DNA of 64,000 nt from Erythrophleum ivorense (lineage: Eukaryota > Streptophyta > Magnoliopsida > Fabales > Fabaceae): contig JAIUCV010000004.1 of the NCBI GenBank assembly GCA_026724425.1, positions 754,001 through 818,000 on the forward strand, given 5' to 3'. This document shows positions 1-11,287 of the stretch, in pieces. The translations under genes were made by a program, and so were the position numbers. The notes beneath the pieces were generated by a model. That model had not been told where the DNA came from. It did not search any database and was given only the letters and a program-made list of their open reading frames with translations. Position 1 is the first letter of the stretch. Every line of letters starts with the position of its first letter.

Positions 1-476
1 AGGTGTATTATTTGTGACAGAAAATTTCACTAAGCTGAAAATTCTTTGGGATGAACTTCTAAATTTTTGACCTCTTCCATCCTATGATTGTAATCCCAAA
101 TGTTCATGTAGTGTAATTGAAACTACCAAAAAATATCAACAGCAAGATTATGTCATTTATTTTCTCAAAGGTTTAAATGATCGACGTGCTTATGTTAAAT
201 CATAGATTATGCTATTGGAATCTTTACCTTCAATCAATCATGTTTTTCCTCTAGTCATCCAGCAAGAAAGGGGGATGAATGGTAGCTTTGATTCAAAGCC
301 TTCTTCAACAAGGAAGTGGCCAAATCTCATTCTAATGGACCAACCAATAGCAAAGGATAAAATGTCAACAATAAATTTTGTACTTACTGTGGTAGACCAT
401 GCCATATAGTTAATACTTGCTACAAGAAACACGTTTTCCCTCCTGGTTTCAAGTTTAGAAATTAGCCTTCTTCTGT
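1..476 (+). pseudogene. Copia-type gag fragment with CCHC zinc knuckle
   Basis: This is the 3' part of a Ty1/Copia gag gene, whose product packages retroelement RNA in cytoplasmic particles. The plus-strand translation shows a UBN2-like gag segment (FTKLKILWDEL, then FLKGLND, then LPSINHVFPLVIQQER) and a CX2CX4HX4C zinc knuckle at 379-420 (C-TY-C-GRPC-H-IVNT-C). Stops interrupt it near 68 and 203, and the longest open stretch is only 66 codons (209-409). No protease, integrase or LTR follows within the next kilobase, so this is an isolated fragment that may continue to the left of the window. The family call is firm because of the knuckle and its surrounding motifs. The exact lineage is not determined. 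Confidence 0.8.
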
Positions 477-480
477 CAAC

Positions 481-2498
481 TACATCACTTCTCAAAATTC
501 TAACTCTCAAAATGACCCAAGAAATGACACCCTTGCACGTCCTTATTGCTGTAGCTGTTATGTCCTGCCTGTGTGTGAGCACAAAGTGATCATCATTTCT
601 ACTCACTTACACAAAAGTCATCAAAAAGGGAGAGAAAAATAAAGGAAAAAGGAAGATAAAAAGGAATAGAATACAACAACCATGTTGATCATAGCCAACA
701 CCCATCTCCACGAATAAAAGCTTTATAGGTGGGAATGAGCCACTATTTAGTGTAAAACCTTCATTTCCTTCAACTTCTATAGGCGCAAATGTAGCCTGGG
801 TTCGACGAGAAATTTAACAAGGTTAAAACTTGGACTGGTTTGAGAAAGAAATAGACCAGCAGAAATGTTGTAGAGAATTGATTTTATAGCAATGCCTGAA
901 GGGAAAAGCACATTTGCAATAGGAAGGAACTTGTAGATTTAGAGCTACGTAATCGATCATTTCTTCATAGTTTGTCTTCTAATAGCTTAAGTGGAATGAA
1001 TAGAGACTTCATAGCCAGGTTACTTGATATCAAGCACTGACCCAATTTCTTTTTTTTTTAACAAAAATTTGGGAAAAATATCATTTTAGTTCTTTAATTT
1101 TAACCCTTGTTTCAAATTGATCCTTTTTTTTAGGGTATCGTGTGCAATAACCCTTTTTTTTAGAGGAGGGGGGGGAAAGATTAAAAATTAAAATTCAAAA
1201 GATAAAAAGTGTAAATATAAGAACAAAAGATATAACTATAAAAAAATATGTTTTTTTTTAATTTTAATTGGACATGATTATACATTTTATCTTTCTAATT
1301 CTAATTTTTAATTCTTAAAGAAAAGGTAAAAGTTACCTTACTATATGTTACTGCACAAAATCCTATATTATAACAGATTTGTGCTCTATTTTTACCTTGT
1401 TTCTTAACATAAAAAAGGTTTCAATTTGTTCCTTTTTATATACCACGTTGATTTCTTAGACGAAAACCTTATTGACTAATAAGAAACATGACTCATGACT
1501 CATTTAAACTTTAAATCTCTTTCCTATTAAGACAAAACAAAGCTGCTAAGTCATGTATACCAAAATCTCCAAAATAAATAAATAAATATAAAAATTCTTA
1601 ATTGAATTCCTCACAATTCAAATTTATGTAAATGAGACCACGTTAGTTTATTACTGAGCCATCTTGATTCAGTAATAAAACTGGCAAGAGGATTGTTAGA
1701 TGCTCCATGTTGCTTAGTTTGAATAGTAATTTGGGTTATTTATATAGATTTAGATGACATAGATTTTAATTTCAATTTTTAATTCTAACCCTTCTTATTT
1801 TATTTTATTTTTATTTTTAAAGGAAATAAAATATAAGATGAAAATAATTGTGTAACTTCCTTCAAATTTTGTTTAATAAAAATTGAAAATCTATTTTCAT
1901 CTTACATTTTGCTTCTTTTAAAATAAAATAAAAATATCAAACATAAATAGCTCAAATTAAAAAAATTAAAAGTTATTAAATCTAAATCGATATAAATGAT
2001 TTAAATTTCTATTCAAGCTAAATAGTAAAGCTATAAAGCAGTAGAAAATCCATATGCATAGAATTGAATGCATGCATTGATAGCAGAATGTGACCCAGCA
2101 CCCAAACTCCTTTTGCGTTTCACTTCTACGGTGTAGTTAGTTGCTTCCCCTAACTATTAATATTTTTCCTTTCATTCCTTGCTTTGCCACTTATGAATAG
2201 AGGGCGCCATTAATGACCCTGGATCTTCTGTGCAGCGTAACAAAATAATAATAATAAAGTTTACATTAAAAAAGAAAAAAAAGAAACGGCCCCCTTATTT
2301 AGGAAACATTGCAGTTTTTATTATGCTTTTAACACAGTAGAAGATCTGGCAGCACTGTTAGAGATATGAATGTTAAATTTGGTAATAACTCAAGTATTCA
2401 TGTATCACGGAACGCTTACCGACACCACTATCTCTTGTACCAAAGATGGAAAAAGTAATTGTCACAGGATCAATATAGAAGATAGACTAGGATTATGT
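481..2498. other. AT-rich intergenic stretch, no gene seen
   Basis: No ORF here resembles a known family. The stretch has A/T homopolymers (around 1050, 1130 and 1240) and a short (AAT)n run near 2245. The first 400 bp may be more of the decayed gag-related sequence, but I see no motif to support that. Confidence 0.5.
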
Positions 2499-2896
2499 AG
2501 TAGCACAGTGAGTTTGAGAATTTATTTTGAAGACTCATGAAGTTGTGTTTATCTAACATATATAAAGTACTCATTGTTAATTCATCCTTTGCACTTTTTT
2601 TGGATTTATTATTAATTTTGAACTTTCTGGGTGAGACGTTTTATACCAAAATTTGAATTGCTTTGCACTTTTGCCACAGACTCCTAATTTATGAATGGCT
2701 TCGTCGAAAAATAATTTAAGTGAAGGAATAAGAAGGCCATAAGAAGCACATAGATTCTCATTACGCGGCATCTATCTTATTATCTTCATATAATTATCCC
2801 ATACTGCCAAAAATTATAGTTTTCTTCTCCAGGATAGGAGGTAAAATAAAATCACAATATGTCAAAAGTCATCCATAACTATTTTCATTAGCAAAT
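2499..2896 (-). repeat. Long inverted repeat, copy A
   Basis: Read on the minus strand, this stretch matches 8023-8420 read on the plus strand. Over about 90 bp (around 2660-2750) I see a single difference, and overall identity looks near 90%. The shared start at the outer edge is a GTAGC(A/G)CAGTGAG sequence. The inner edge of the homology stops at 2896, a few bases from the hAT terminus at 2900. Both copies contain a short reading frame with the shared segment GLLIPSLKLFFDEAIHKLG, which I do not recognise. The copies could be long terminal inverted repeats of a larger element or an inverted segmental duplication. I found no TSD at the outer edges. Confidence 0.75.
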
Positions 2897-3117
2897 ACAC
2901 AGGGCCATGTCTAGAAATTTTAGGGCTCTAAACAAAATTATTAAAGAGGCCTAATGTAACTTATCAATTTTTATATTACTCTTCCTGCTTTTTAAGTAGC
3001 AAAATCACTTATGAAAGTTTTATAATCAAGTAATTCTAACATTCCATTTTCAATTGATAATAAAGCTAATCCATTTAATCTATCTTGTAACGTAGTTGAT
3101 CTTAAATAGGATTTAAG

Positions 3118-5558
3118 TCATTTTAATTTTAAAAAATTTCTTTCAACAATAGCAACCGTTACAAGTATTGTTAATAATATTCCATAAGCGATACATGCAT
3201 TTAGAAAAGAATCTAATCTTTTGATATAGTTTAAGACTTCTATCGGAGTATTAATTTCTTCTGTCAATATTTCTCTCAATACTTTCAATTTTAAAAATAA
3301 GTCAAAACCATCAATATCAGAATGTTCACTAAAACTTAGAAAATTTTCAAGATTAATACAATATTTTTTCAGTTGATTCTCTTTCAAAGTTTTAAATTTT
3401 TTGGATTCAAATAAAAAACCAAAAATAGTTTCATATTCTAAAAATTGTTCAAATCGACTCTCAATAGAAGAAATAGATTGATCTACTATGTATAGAAAAT
3501 ATTTAATATGAAAAGAATCTTTAATTGAATGTGTGATCTTATCATCAACATGTTCATCAAAATATTTTTTTCTATGGATTATTCGCTTTTCACGAAATTT
3601 AGGATCTATATCCATTTCAATAGCTTTTTTTTTTTGTAGAGTCCAAAGTAGATACAAAACTATTTTTCCTATAATTTTTCAAATAAGTAATAGGGCCCCT
3701 TAAATTATCTATAGCAACATCTATATGCATATTTTTAGATTGTAGAGTCTTACTAATAGAATTAACAGCAAACAATATATCATATTAAATATTCATCTAT
3801 AATAAAAACTCAAAATTTTCAATCTCATAAGTTGCTAAACACATGGCTTCACTTTTTATTTTAGGATCTTTACTACATTTTGATAACTTAATCAAAGCAT
3901 ATCTTATATTTGGTGTTTGAAACTTCATTGCTTTGACACTTTCAATTCTACTTTCCCATCGAGTTTGAAAAAGTGATTTAATAGAAAATTTAGGTACACT
4001 TTCTTGCAAGATTTTCCATCTTTTGGTGGAAGAAGAAAATAAAGAATAAATGTGTTGTAGAACTCCAAAAAAAGAAATAGCTCTAGGAGATGAATTGGCA
4101 ATATCACATAAAACTAAATTCAAATTATGACATCCACATGGTGTATAAAATGCTCTAGGATTTATATCCAATAATCTTTTTTGTACTCCTTGATTTTTAC
4201 CTTTCATGTTTGATCTATTATCATAACCTTGTCCCCTTATATCATTAATATCAAGCTTATATTTATTCAATATATTAATAAGTTTATTAAATAGACCTTT
4301 TCCAGATGTATCATCAACCTTTAAAAATTTTACAAAATACTCTTCTATTCTTATTGGAGAACTCAAAGTATCAACACATCTTAAAATAAGAGTCATTTGT
4401 TCTTGATGACTTGCATTAGGAGTACAATCAAAAATAACAGAAAAATATTTTGCTTCTTTAACTCTTTTTATTATTATAGTTTTTACATGAAAAGCTAACG
4501 AATTTATAAGTTCATTTTGTATAGTAGTACTTAAGTAATGTGCACGAAGTTCATTATTTTTTTATGTGCCGAACATGCTCTTGCATAATTGGATCAAGTT
4601 CTACAAGCATCTCAATCAAACTCAAAAAGTTCCCATTATTTTTTTTATATATATTCTCATTTGTCCCACGAAAGGCAAGATTATTTTTAAAAAGATGTTT
4701 GACTATAGCTATAATTCTAAGTAAGACCTTTTCCCAATATTCCTTTTCTTTGTTAATTTGTTCTTGTATATTTTTATCAATTGTTTTTTTCCTCCTCAAT
4801 CTTGTTTCTATTTCAATCCATTTAGCCATATTAACGATATATTCATAACTTATTTCATGACTTTTAAGTTTAGAACCAAGGTTTCTCCAATCTTTAATCC
4901 TCTCATTAACTAGTTGATTAACTCTACTTTTTGAAGAAAACAACTTGCAACAAAAACAATAAACTCTATCTAAATCTCTTGAATAAACTAGCCATTTTCT
5001 ATCATATTTTTCTCCATTTGGCAATATTCGTTGGTAAAAAAATGAAGAAAAATGTCTATTATTTTCATATTTTGAAAATTATAAATTATCATATCTGATT
5101 GAACCATTTTCTACCATTAAATCTTTAAACTTTTCATCAATGTTTTTCCAATGCCTAAGATCATAAATATTTTTAGGAACTTCACTTGATGTGTTGCTAT
5201 GCTCAATATTATTCTCTTGAAATAAATTATCTTTCACTTGATGTACTGTTATGCTCAATATTATTCTCTTGAAATAAATTATCTTTCTTTAAATTTACAT
5301 CATCTTCTTGTTCTTGATTAGAATGAGAACTATTGTTGTTTTCAATATCATTTATGGATGACTGTTCTATCATTTTTTTAGTGTCATCTGTGAGTGATTG
5401 CTCAACTAAACTTCTTGTTACATCCTTATTATTATGGATAGTAACAAATTTATCAAGAGCACCACGTTGAGATTGAATTAATTTTTTATTTTTTCTCTTT
5501 TTTTCAATTTTTCAAAACCAGATTTATATTTTGTATTTGACATTTTCTATTAGTACAA
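3118..5558 (-). pseudogene. hAT transposase (TTF zinc finger, DUF4371, hAT dimerisation), broken
   Basis: In life this would be the DNA-cutting transposase of the surrounding element. The start MSNTKYKSGFEKLKKR lies at about 5543, followed by an acidic Asn/Gln-rich stretch. A TTF zinc-finger segment (4554-5024, with VYCFCCKLF) comes next. A DUF4371/RNase H-like core (3797-4396) carries GQGYDNRSNMKGK and CGCHNLNLVLCD. A C-terminal segment (3118-3657) ends in VAIVERNFLKLK, the position of the hAT dimerisation region. The frame is lost in the poly-A run near 5490, at a 52 bp tandem duplication (5183-5286), near 5080, and between the later ORFs, so no functional protein is made. Domain order and motifs make the family firm. 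The exact boundaries of the broken exons are approximate. Confidence 0.85.
5183..5286. repeat. 52 bp tandem duplication inside the hAT transposase
   Basis: Units 5183-5234 and 5235-5286 differ at only three or four positions. Because 52 is not a multiple of three, the duplication alone shifts the reading frame of the transposase N-terminus. Confidence 0.9.
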
Positions 5559-6434
5559 ATAATAAAAGTAAAATAAAAAAGCAGCACAAAAAATATATAT
5601 GTAAAATATCAATTGCAAAAACAATAATTCTATGAGAAAAGGGGGAAAACACCTCAAATTTAGTATTTAAGATTTCAAAATGAAGAAAAAAAAGAAAAAG
5701 AAAAGAAAGATTTCACCTCCCTTAATTTCGTAGCTTCAATCAATGATATGAAACTGAGAGACAATGTGACGGAAACAACACCTAGGGCCAAAAAAAAAGG
5801 AAATGAACATATGAAGCCAAAAAAAAATGGGCATCATTCTCAGGCATGAAGTATTGAAGTATTAAATAATACCTTGATGAAATGATGAAGGACGAAAGGG
5901 GCATCTATTGCTGTATTGTCGGCTAGGAGCAAATAAGCAATTGTGATATTTTTCAAAGAAAAGATCAAAGTGAAGTGATGAAATTAAACAGAGAGTGAAA
6001 AGAGATAAGAGAATAAGATTTAGGGACAAGATGGGCCTTGGCAAATATATAAAACATTGATGATGCTTATATATATATATATATATATATTAGAGGCCAA
6101 GTAAATTATAGGGCCTAAAGCAACCGCTTATTTAGCCTAAAGCTTTCCACGGCATTGGGTATATAGATCCTTTCGTGTTGGGATCTTGTCATATTGTTCA
6201 TGTTTCTAAAATGAAGGGATCCATTCCCTTACATGGAAAAAAAAAAAACAAATTTTGTGAGTAACAAACAAACGTGAGGGAGAGCAAATATGAGAGTATC
6301 CATTCTGGTCAAGGTACGCAAAACACAAACTACTAAAAGACATGACAGCATAAAAGTGGGATCTCCGACACGATTTACAAAACAAGAGAAGAATTCTAAG
6401 AGGCCATGATAACATATGCAGTATATGCGGGGAG

Positions 6435-6730
6435 TAAGGGTGTACATGGGCAGGGCCAGGTCAGGGCGATGCTTGGCCCGGAGCCCGGCCCGATTAGGGT
6501 CTTGGGCGTATTTTTATGCCCGTGGCCCTGCCCGGCTCGGAGAAGCCCGATTTTAGGGCGGCCCGGGGCGGCCCGAATAAGTAGGGCTGTACATCGGTAA
6601 GACCAAACTGAACATCTAGTATATCTGATACCTAATCCGATTAAGACATGAAACTTGTTTTTATACCTGTGGCCTTACTCAACTCTAATAAGTCTGATTT
6701 ATGTTGGGATAGGGCGGGTTAGGGCCACCC
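6435..6730. repeat. Tandem duplication of the miniature element's left arm
   Basis: Arm 1 (6435-6581) starts TAAGGGTGTACATGG. A second copy begins at 6582 with TAGGGCTGTACATCGG. Both then run through matching landmarks in the same order: CCGATTA(A/G)G, a TTTTTAT(A/G)CC(C/T)GTGGCC segment and an (A/G)AG(C/T)C(C/T)GATTTA segment. The second copy has lost much of its G+C content, with C-to-T and G-to-A changes prominent. Confidence 0.7.
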
Positions 6731-7258
6731 AAATTAATTTTTTTTAATGAATTGATACTTGTAATATAAAAATATTTTTACGCAAACTTATAGGTATATA
6801 TTTCAAAATAATGGACTTTTAGAACTCTTATATTTGTATCAGTGATAAAAAAATAATCTAGTATTATCAAATAAAATATAAGATATACTAACATAATTAG
6901 TCTTAGGTAAATATATATTTTTTCATTATTTAACAAAAAAAATATCAGTAAGGATTCACATCAATGATAAAAATAATTAAGAAGTAAAGAATATTTGAAT
7001 AAGTAATAAAAATTGCAGTATGCAGAGATAATTAAATGAAATAAAAAAAATAAGATGACAAGATATTAATAACTAAAAAAAAAGAAGTAACTATTAGGGC
7101 GAGTTGGGCGAAACATACCTTCGCCCGTGGCCCGACCCGGCCTGGAGCAGTCTTGTTTAAAGTTATGCCCATTTATACTTTTAGCCTGGCCCGGCCCGGC
7201 CCGATTAGACCGGGCTAGGGCGGGCCCCTAGGGCCAACCGGGCCGATGAACACCCCTA
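6435..7258. mobile_element. hAT-type miniature element (824 bp) with perfect 8 bp TSD
   Basis: The element is flanked by the identical octamer GCGGGGAG at 6427-6434 and 7259-7266. Its ends are inverted: TAAGGGTGTACATGGGC on the left, TAGGGGTGTTCATCGGCC on the right read in reverse. Both arms are rich in GGCCCGGCCCG-like sequence while the middle is very AT-rich. There is no coding capacity. An 8 bp TSD with such ends fits a non-autonomous hAT. It sits between the large hAT and inverted-repeat copy B. The left arm is present twice (see the repeat at 6435-6730). Confidence 0.9.
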
Positions 7259-7266
7259 GCGGGGAG

Positions 7267-8022
7267 GACACTAGCATTTGTGAAGAACTAGACGATCACC
7301 CATGCAATGTAACGAGATATTAAGAGCTTTACATAAATTTGTTGTCATTATTTATAGAAGACAAATTTTTTTATTTAAATCAAAATAGAATAGACCAAAA
7401 AGACAATCAGAAAATATCCTATTGTATCTATTATATTATATTATAAAATATTAAACTTATATAGTTTAAATAATATATATATATACACCTTGTTATCTGA
7501 ACAAAACGAAATTATAAACTTAATTTCTTCCTTTCTCTTCCTAACTGCACAATATGCAGCACAGGGGTATTACAATCACTAACAGGTAGAGGATCCACCA
7601 AGGTAAATGCAACCTTATACAGTTATCTTTCATACTGAAAAAACATGATAACCCCCCCCCCCCCCTTTCCCCTTTTTTCTTTTTTGGGTACCTCAGGTAA
7701 CAAACCTCCAAATAGCCAAGGAACTTCATCTACACGGGAAAGGCCCAAATCCAGCAAACACAGACGGCAAAAGGAGAGACAAAGAAAAGAAAAAGAGAAA
7801 AAAGGGGCTCCAGTATACATACAAGATTGGAAGATACTTGGCTTCTTGACTTGAGAATTTTTTGTGCTCGTGACTCATGGGTTCTTTTTCATTTTTCACA
7901 AAGCTCATGCGTAATTGTTGTAACCACCACTGATGGTAATAGGATGCAATTTGACTTGTAACCAATTAATGTATAAAATCTGTGGCATTTGGCACAAATA
8001 CTATATGTAGGGATTTTGGATT
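7267..8022. other. Non-coding, with a poly-C tract
   Basis: The stretch holds an uninterrupted run of C at about 7650-7665 and (TA)n near 7470. Small ORFs across the poly-C run are composition artefacts. No gene was recognised. Confidence 0.5.
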
Positions 8023-8420
8023 TGCTAATGAAAATGGTTATGGATGACTTTTGATATTTTGTGCTTTTAATTATTTTACCTTTTATCCTTGAGAAGAAAA
8101 CTATAATTTTTGGTAGTATGGGATAATTATATGAAGATAATAAGACAGATGCCACGTCATGGGAGTCTATGTGTTTATTATGGCCTTCTTATTCCTTCAC
8201 TTAAATTATTCTTCGACGAAGCCATTCATAAATTAGGAGTCTGTGGCAAAAGTGCAAAGCAATTCAAATTTGGTATAAAACGTCTCTCCCAAAAGGTTCA
8301 AAATTCATAATAAATCCAAAAAAGTGCAAAGGAGGAATTTACATTGAGTACTTTATATATGTTAGATAAACACAACTTTATAAGTCTCCAAAATAAATTC
8401 TCAAACTCACTGCGCTACTG
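8023..8420 (+). repeat. Long inverted repeat, copy B
   Basis: This is the partner of 2499-2896, in opposite orientation. It carries an uninterrupted 66-codon frame (8110-8310) sharing GLLIPSLKLFFDEAIHKLG with copy A. Unlike copy A it is not adjacent to a hAT end, and it is preceded by about 20 bp with no match to copy A's inner flank. Confidence 0.75.
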
Positions 8421-9749
8421 TTCAGGTATATAGTGTAGTTTCCATTCGGCAGCTTGATTAATTTGGCATTGGAAAAGAAAAGGGAAGAAGAAAATCTTGA
8501 AAATGCTTTATAATTATTTTTTAATGGTATCTATTTTTTTATTATTTTTTTAAAAATAATAGTATAAAAATCATTTTTCATACACAAAATTATTTTTTAT
8601 TTTTTATTTTTATTCTTAATTTTTTATGAACTAAATAACCGTTACTATATGAAAACAAACGCTCAAAAACAGAGGGCATGAAGATTCCCTTCTTCAAATT
8701 AGAAAATTGGTGCACAAAGACAGACATGCATTTAGATATCTGGGAGTTCACATATCCACTATCAAGCATCCAATCTACAGGTATTTGGAAGACTCTTTCA
8801 TCCGTGAGACATTGTAAACCCGATGCTCTAACCTGCCAAATGCCATAAACAAAATTTTTATTTTACCACAATATCCAATTTAGGTAGGAAGAGATTGTTA
8901 GATAGAAAAAGAAAAACAGAAAAGAAAAAAGATTTTAAAAAAGTTCATACTTCTCAAGCAGAGCCTGCATCTACTTAAGAGCGGGACCACATGGTTGGTG
9001 ACGATGGTCGCAGAAGAAGGAAGCCTAGTATTCTAGCTTATTTTGATTTTTGATAAATAAATACATTGATTTTTAATTTAACTATTTGTAAATTATTTTT
9101 TTAATTTAATTTTTTAATCAGTAAATTATGTATAATATTGTGATTCTATTTCATATTCATTCAAAAATTTTATAATAAAATCTAGTAGATTTTTTTTTCT
9201 CAGACTTTGAATGTTAAATTTAAAGTTTGAATTAATAATATTAAGTAAACAAATAGCGTTCAGGTCAATATAAGTTATTAGAGTTGACTTTAAACTTAGA
9301 TTAAAAATAAAATAAAAAGGTAGCTTTGTAAAGATTATAATGGTTGAAAGATTAAATTTTAAAAAATAATTTATAAAGGACTGAATTAAAAATTTAGCTG
9401 TATGTTAGATATTAAAATAAATTTTTTCTATGTTTTAATTTCCCGCGGTTGAACATATATATACATATATAATTACATGATATTTTAAAATTTTTTAACT
9501 GATAGATCATGCAATGGGATTGTTGGTATTGATACATAAACCAAAACTTAAAAAAGAAAAGAAAAGAAAGAAAACTTGTCCCCAAAACGTTGGAGAACTA
9601 AAAGTTTCAAAAGGCTTAAAAATCATGTGATATATATTACTAATAAATAATCAGACTAAATGGCTGTTAAGTGATTAAATTGAATTGGATTTTTTTAAAA
9701 AATTATGATTCATTTAATTGTATGATCCATTGATCATGCTCCTACTCTT
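8421..9749. other. AT-rich intergenic stretch, no gene seen
   Basis: Long A/T-rich runs and no recognisable coding segment. Confidence 0.4.
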
Positions 9750-10874
9750 TTATTAAAAAAAAAATACACTTTGTACAGAATAATAAAGGAGAACAGAAGA
9801 GAAATAACATACAACGGATTTATCCTGATTCAAATCAAAATATTCTACATCCATTTCTCAAGCACAAAAGAAAGAATTTTTATATTAGTGAAAAGTTACC
9901 AAGGATATAAATACAATCCTAAATACTAACTTATCTTTTTAACTTTTACTACTTATTTCCAAAATAACTTCACAGGAATCAATACTAAGCTCTTATAATC
10001 TTTTTTGACTCTATTAAATTTTTCTCAAACTTTTTAAAAACTCTAAGTACAAGATAATCTTAGAGGTTCAACACTAAGGCTTTACAACTTCTTTGTCTCT
10101 CTCTCTCTCTCTCTAAATTTTTCTTACAAGACACTTAAAAACTTAAAGTAGAAGAATAAAACAAGTTAAGTTCACAGACTCTCTAAAAACATGATCATTA
10201 AATAGGAGCTCCTTTTGATAAACGGGCAAACGTGCTCTAAAGTTTATGAATTTTTGCCTTTGAATTCTTTAAATCAATCCATGATGCTATTAACAACTTC
10301 TTTTCATATCAAGTAGCTTTTAATGTGAAAATCGTTGGCTTTATTAAGTGCACATCTTTTAGAAGTCAAAAAACTTGAATGATCTTTTGTTTGTGCCATT
10401 ATTTTTGCTTCCTTTAAATAGCAATCTTTTCTATTTTGCTTCCTAAATTTTTAGGCTTTCTTTTTTTATTTCCTAATTAATAATATCTCATCAAAGGTGT
10501 AGGGATCCATTAATAAAATATGTGTTTTCAAATACTTTTCATAATAGAGTCAATGAAAATCTTTTCATAATTAAAACCTTGACTTAATTCAAAGTCATAT
10601 TTGAATACTTACCATAAATGAATTCTTTTGAAATAAACTTTCTTTAGTTAAATCTTTTGAAAATTTTCTTTTTTCTAACCAAATCATATAATATCTTCAT
10701 TATGAATAATCAAACATATTTTAACCCATTAAAATAAGTTATTTCATTAAAACAGTTTCAGCCCAAAAACAATATTTTTAGAATTTACAATATCAACCCA
10801 ATTAAATTTATTTTTCAAAAATCACTTAATTGAAAATGTTGACATAATTAAAACAAAATGTCTTTGGTCCAACA
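9750..10874 (-). repeat. LTR-like sequence (possible solo LTR)
   Basis: Read on the minus strand the block starts TGTTGGACCAAAGAC at 10874, like a Copia LTR start. Near 9800-9840 it contains an ACGGATTTATCCTGATTC segment similar in style to the leader-side sequence of other LTRs in the window. A (TC)n run lies near 10100. I could not fix the other end or a TSD, so this is a weak call. Confidence 0.25.
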
Positions 10875-11218
10875 ATATCTTTCAACTCTCACCATATATT
10901 CACGTTTGTCATTATTATTGTATTTGTTTTGAGTGATGAAGAAATTAAATGAATTCAAAATAAAATATTAAACCTTCGAAATCAACCATTTGCGTATTAA
11001 AAAAAACCTTAAATACTTTGACATACCAGCATAGCTTATTAGAATGAGGATGGATGGGAATAGGCTACATACAGTAAACAAATATAATTAAAATTGAAAT
11101 GATGATACAAAATTACAAATATCACAAAGCTGTAACATAGAAAGAAGAGGAAGGAAGAACTACTTTAATCCTTGGAAGAATGAAAATGTAAGAGCTAAAT
11201 GTCGTGTTTTTTTTTTTT
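10875..11218. other. Non-coding, downstream of the BAHD gene
   Basis: This stretch is 3' of the acyltransferase on its strand. It ends in a poly-T tract (about 11208-11219) directly after the ancestral stop. Nothing else was recognised. Confidence 0.4.
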
Positions 11219-11287
11219 TCACATGATAGGTGGATTCAAGGATGCAAATTCAAGTAGTTCACAGTTGGTCTCCACCAAGGCCATGTC
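11219..11287 (-). pseudogene. Orphaned C-terminal tail of the BAHD gene
   Basis: This is the 22-codon stretch between the premature TAA and the next in-frame TGA. It still reads as a BAHD C-terminus (DMALVE, then LLEFASLNPP), so the stop is recent relative to the divergence of the reading frame. Confidence 0.75.

Larger units (their letters stand above)
2900..6157 (-). mobile_element. Decayed hAT-superfamily DNA transposon (TTF/DUF4371 type)
   Basis: The left end begins CAGGGCCATG and the right end, read on the minus strand, begins CAATGCCGTGG, so the ends form an imperfect hAT-like terminal inverted repeat. The interior encodes a TTF-type zinc-finger/hAT transposase on the minus strand. The 8 bp expected as a TSD do not match (CAAATACA on the left, GGTATATA on the right), so at least one boundary is altered or misplaced. 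An (AT)n tract lies at about 6068-6090. The left end abuts inverted-repeat copy A. Confidence 0.75.

Noticed and set aside
2892..6165. 8 bp TSD for the large hAT
   Set aside because: CAAATACA and GGTATATA match at only four positions, so I do not claim a TSD.
7645..7854. 69-codon plus-strand ORF beginning MITPPPPFP
   Set aside because: It is generated by a run of C and A/G-rich sequence; there is no family similarity and the minus strand is equally open.
8736..10879. ATATC as a TSD for an LTR-like block ending at 10874
   Set aside because: ATATC occurs before a TG at 8741, but a 5-mer of such AT-rich composition is expected by chance and the sequence between does not read as one LTR.
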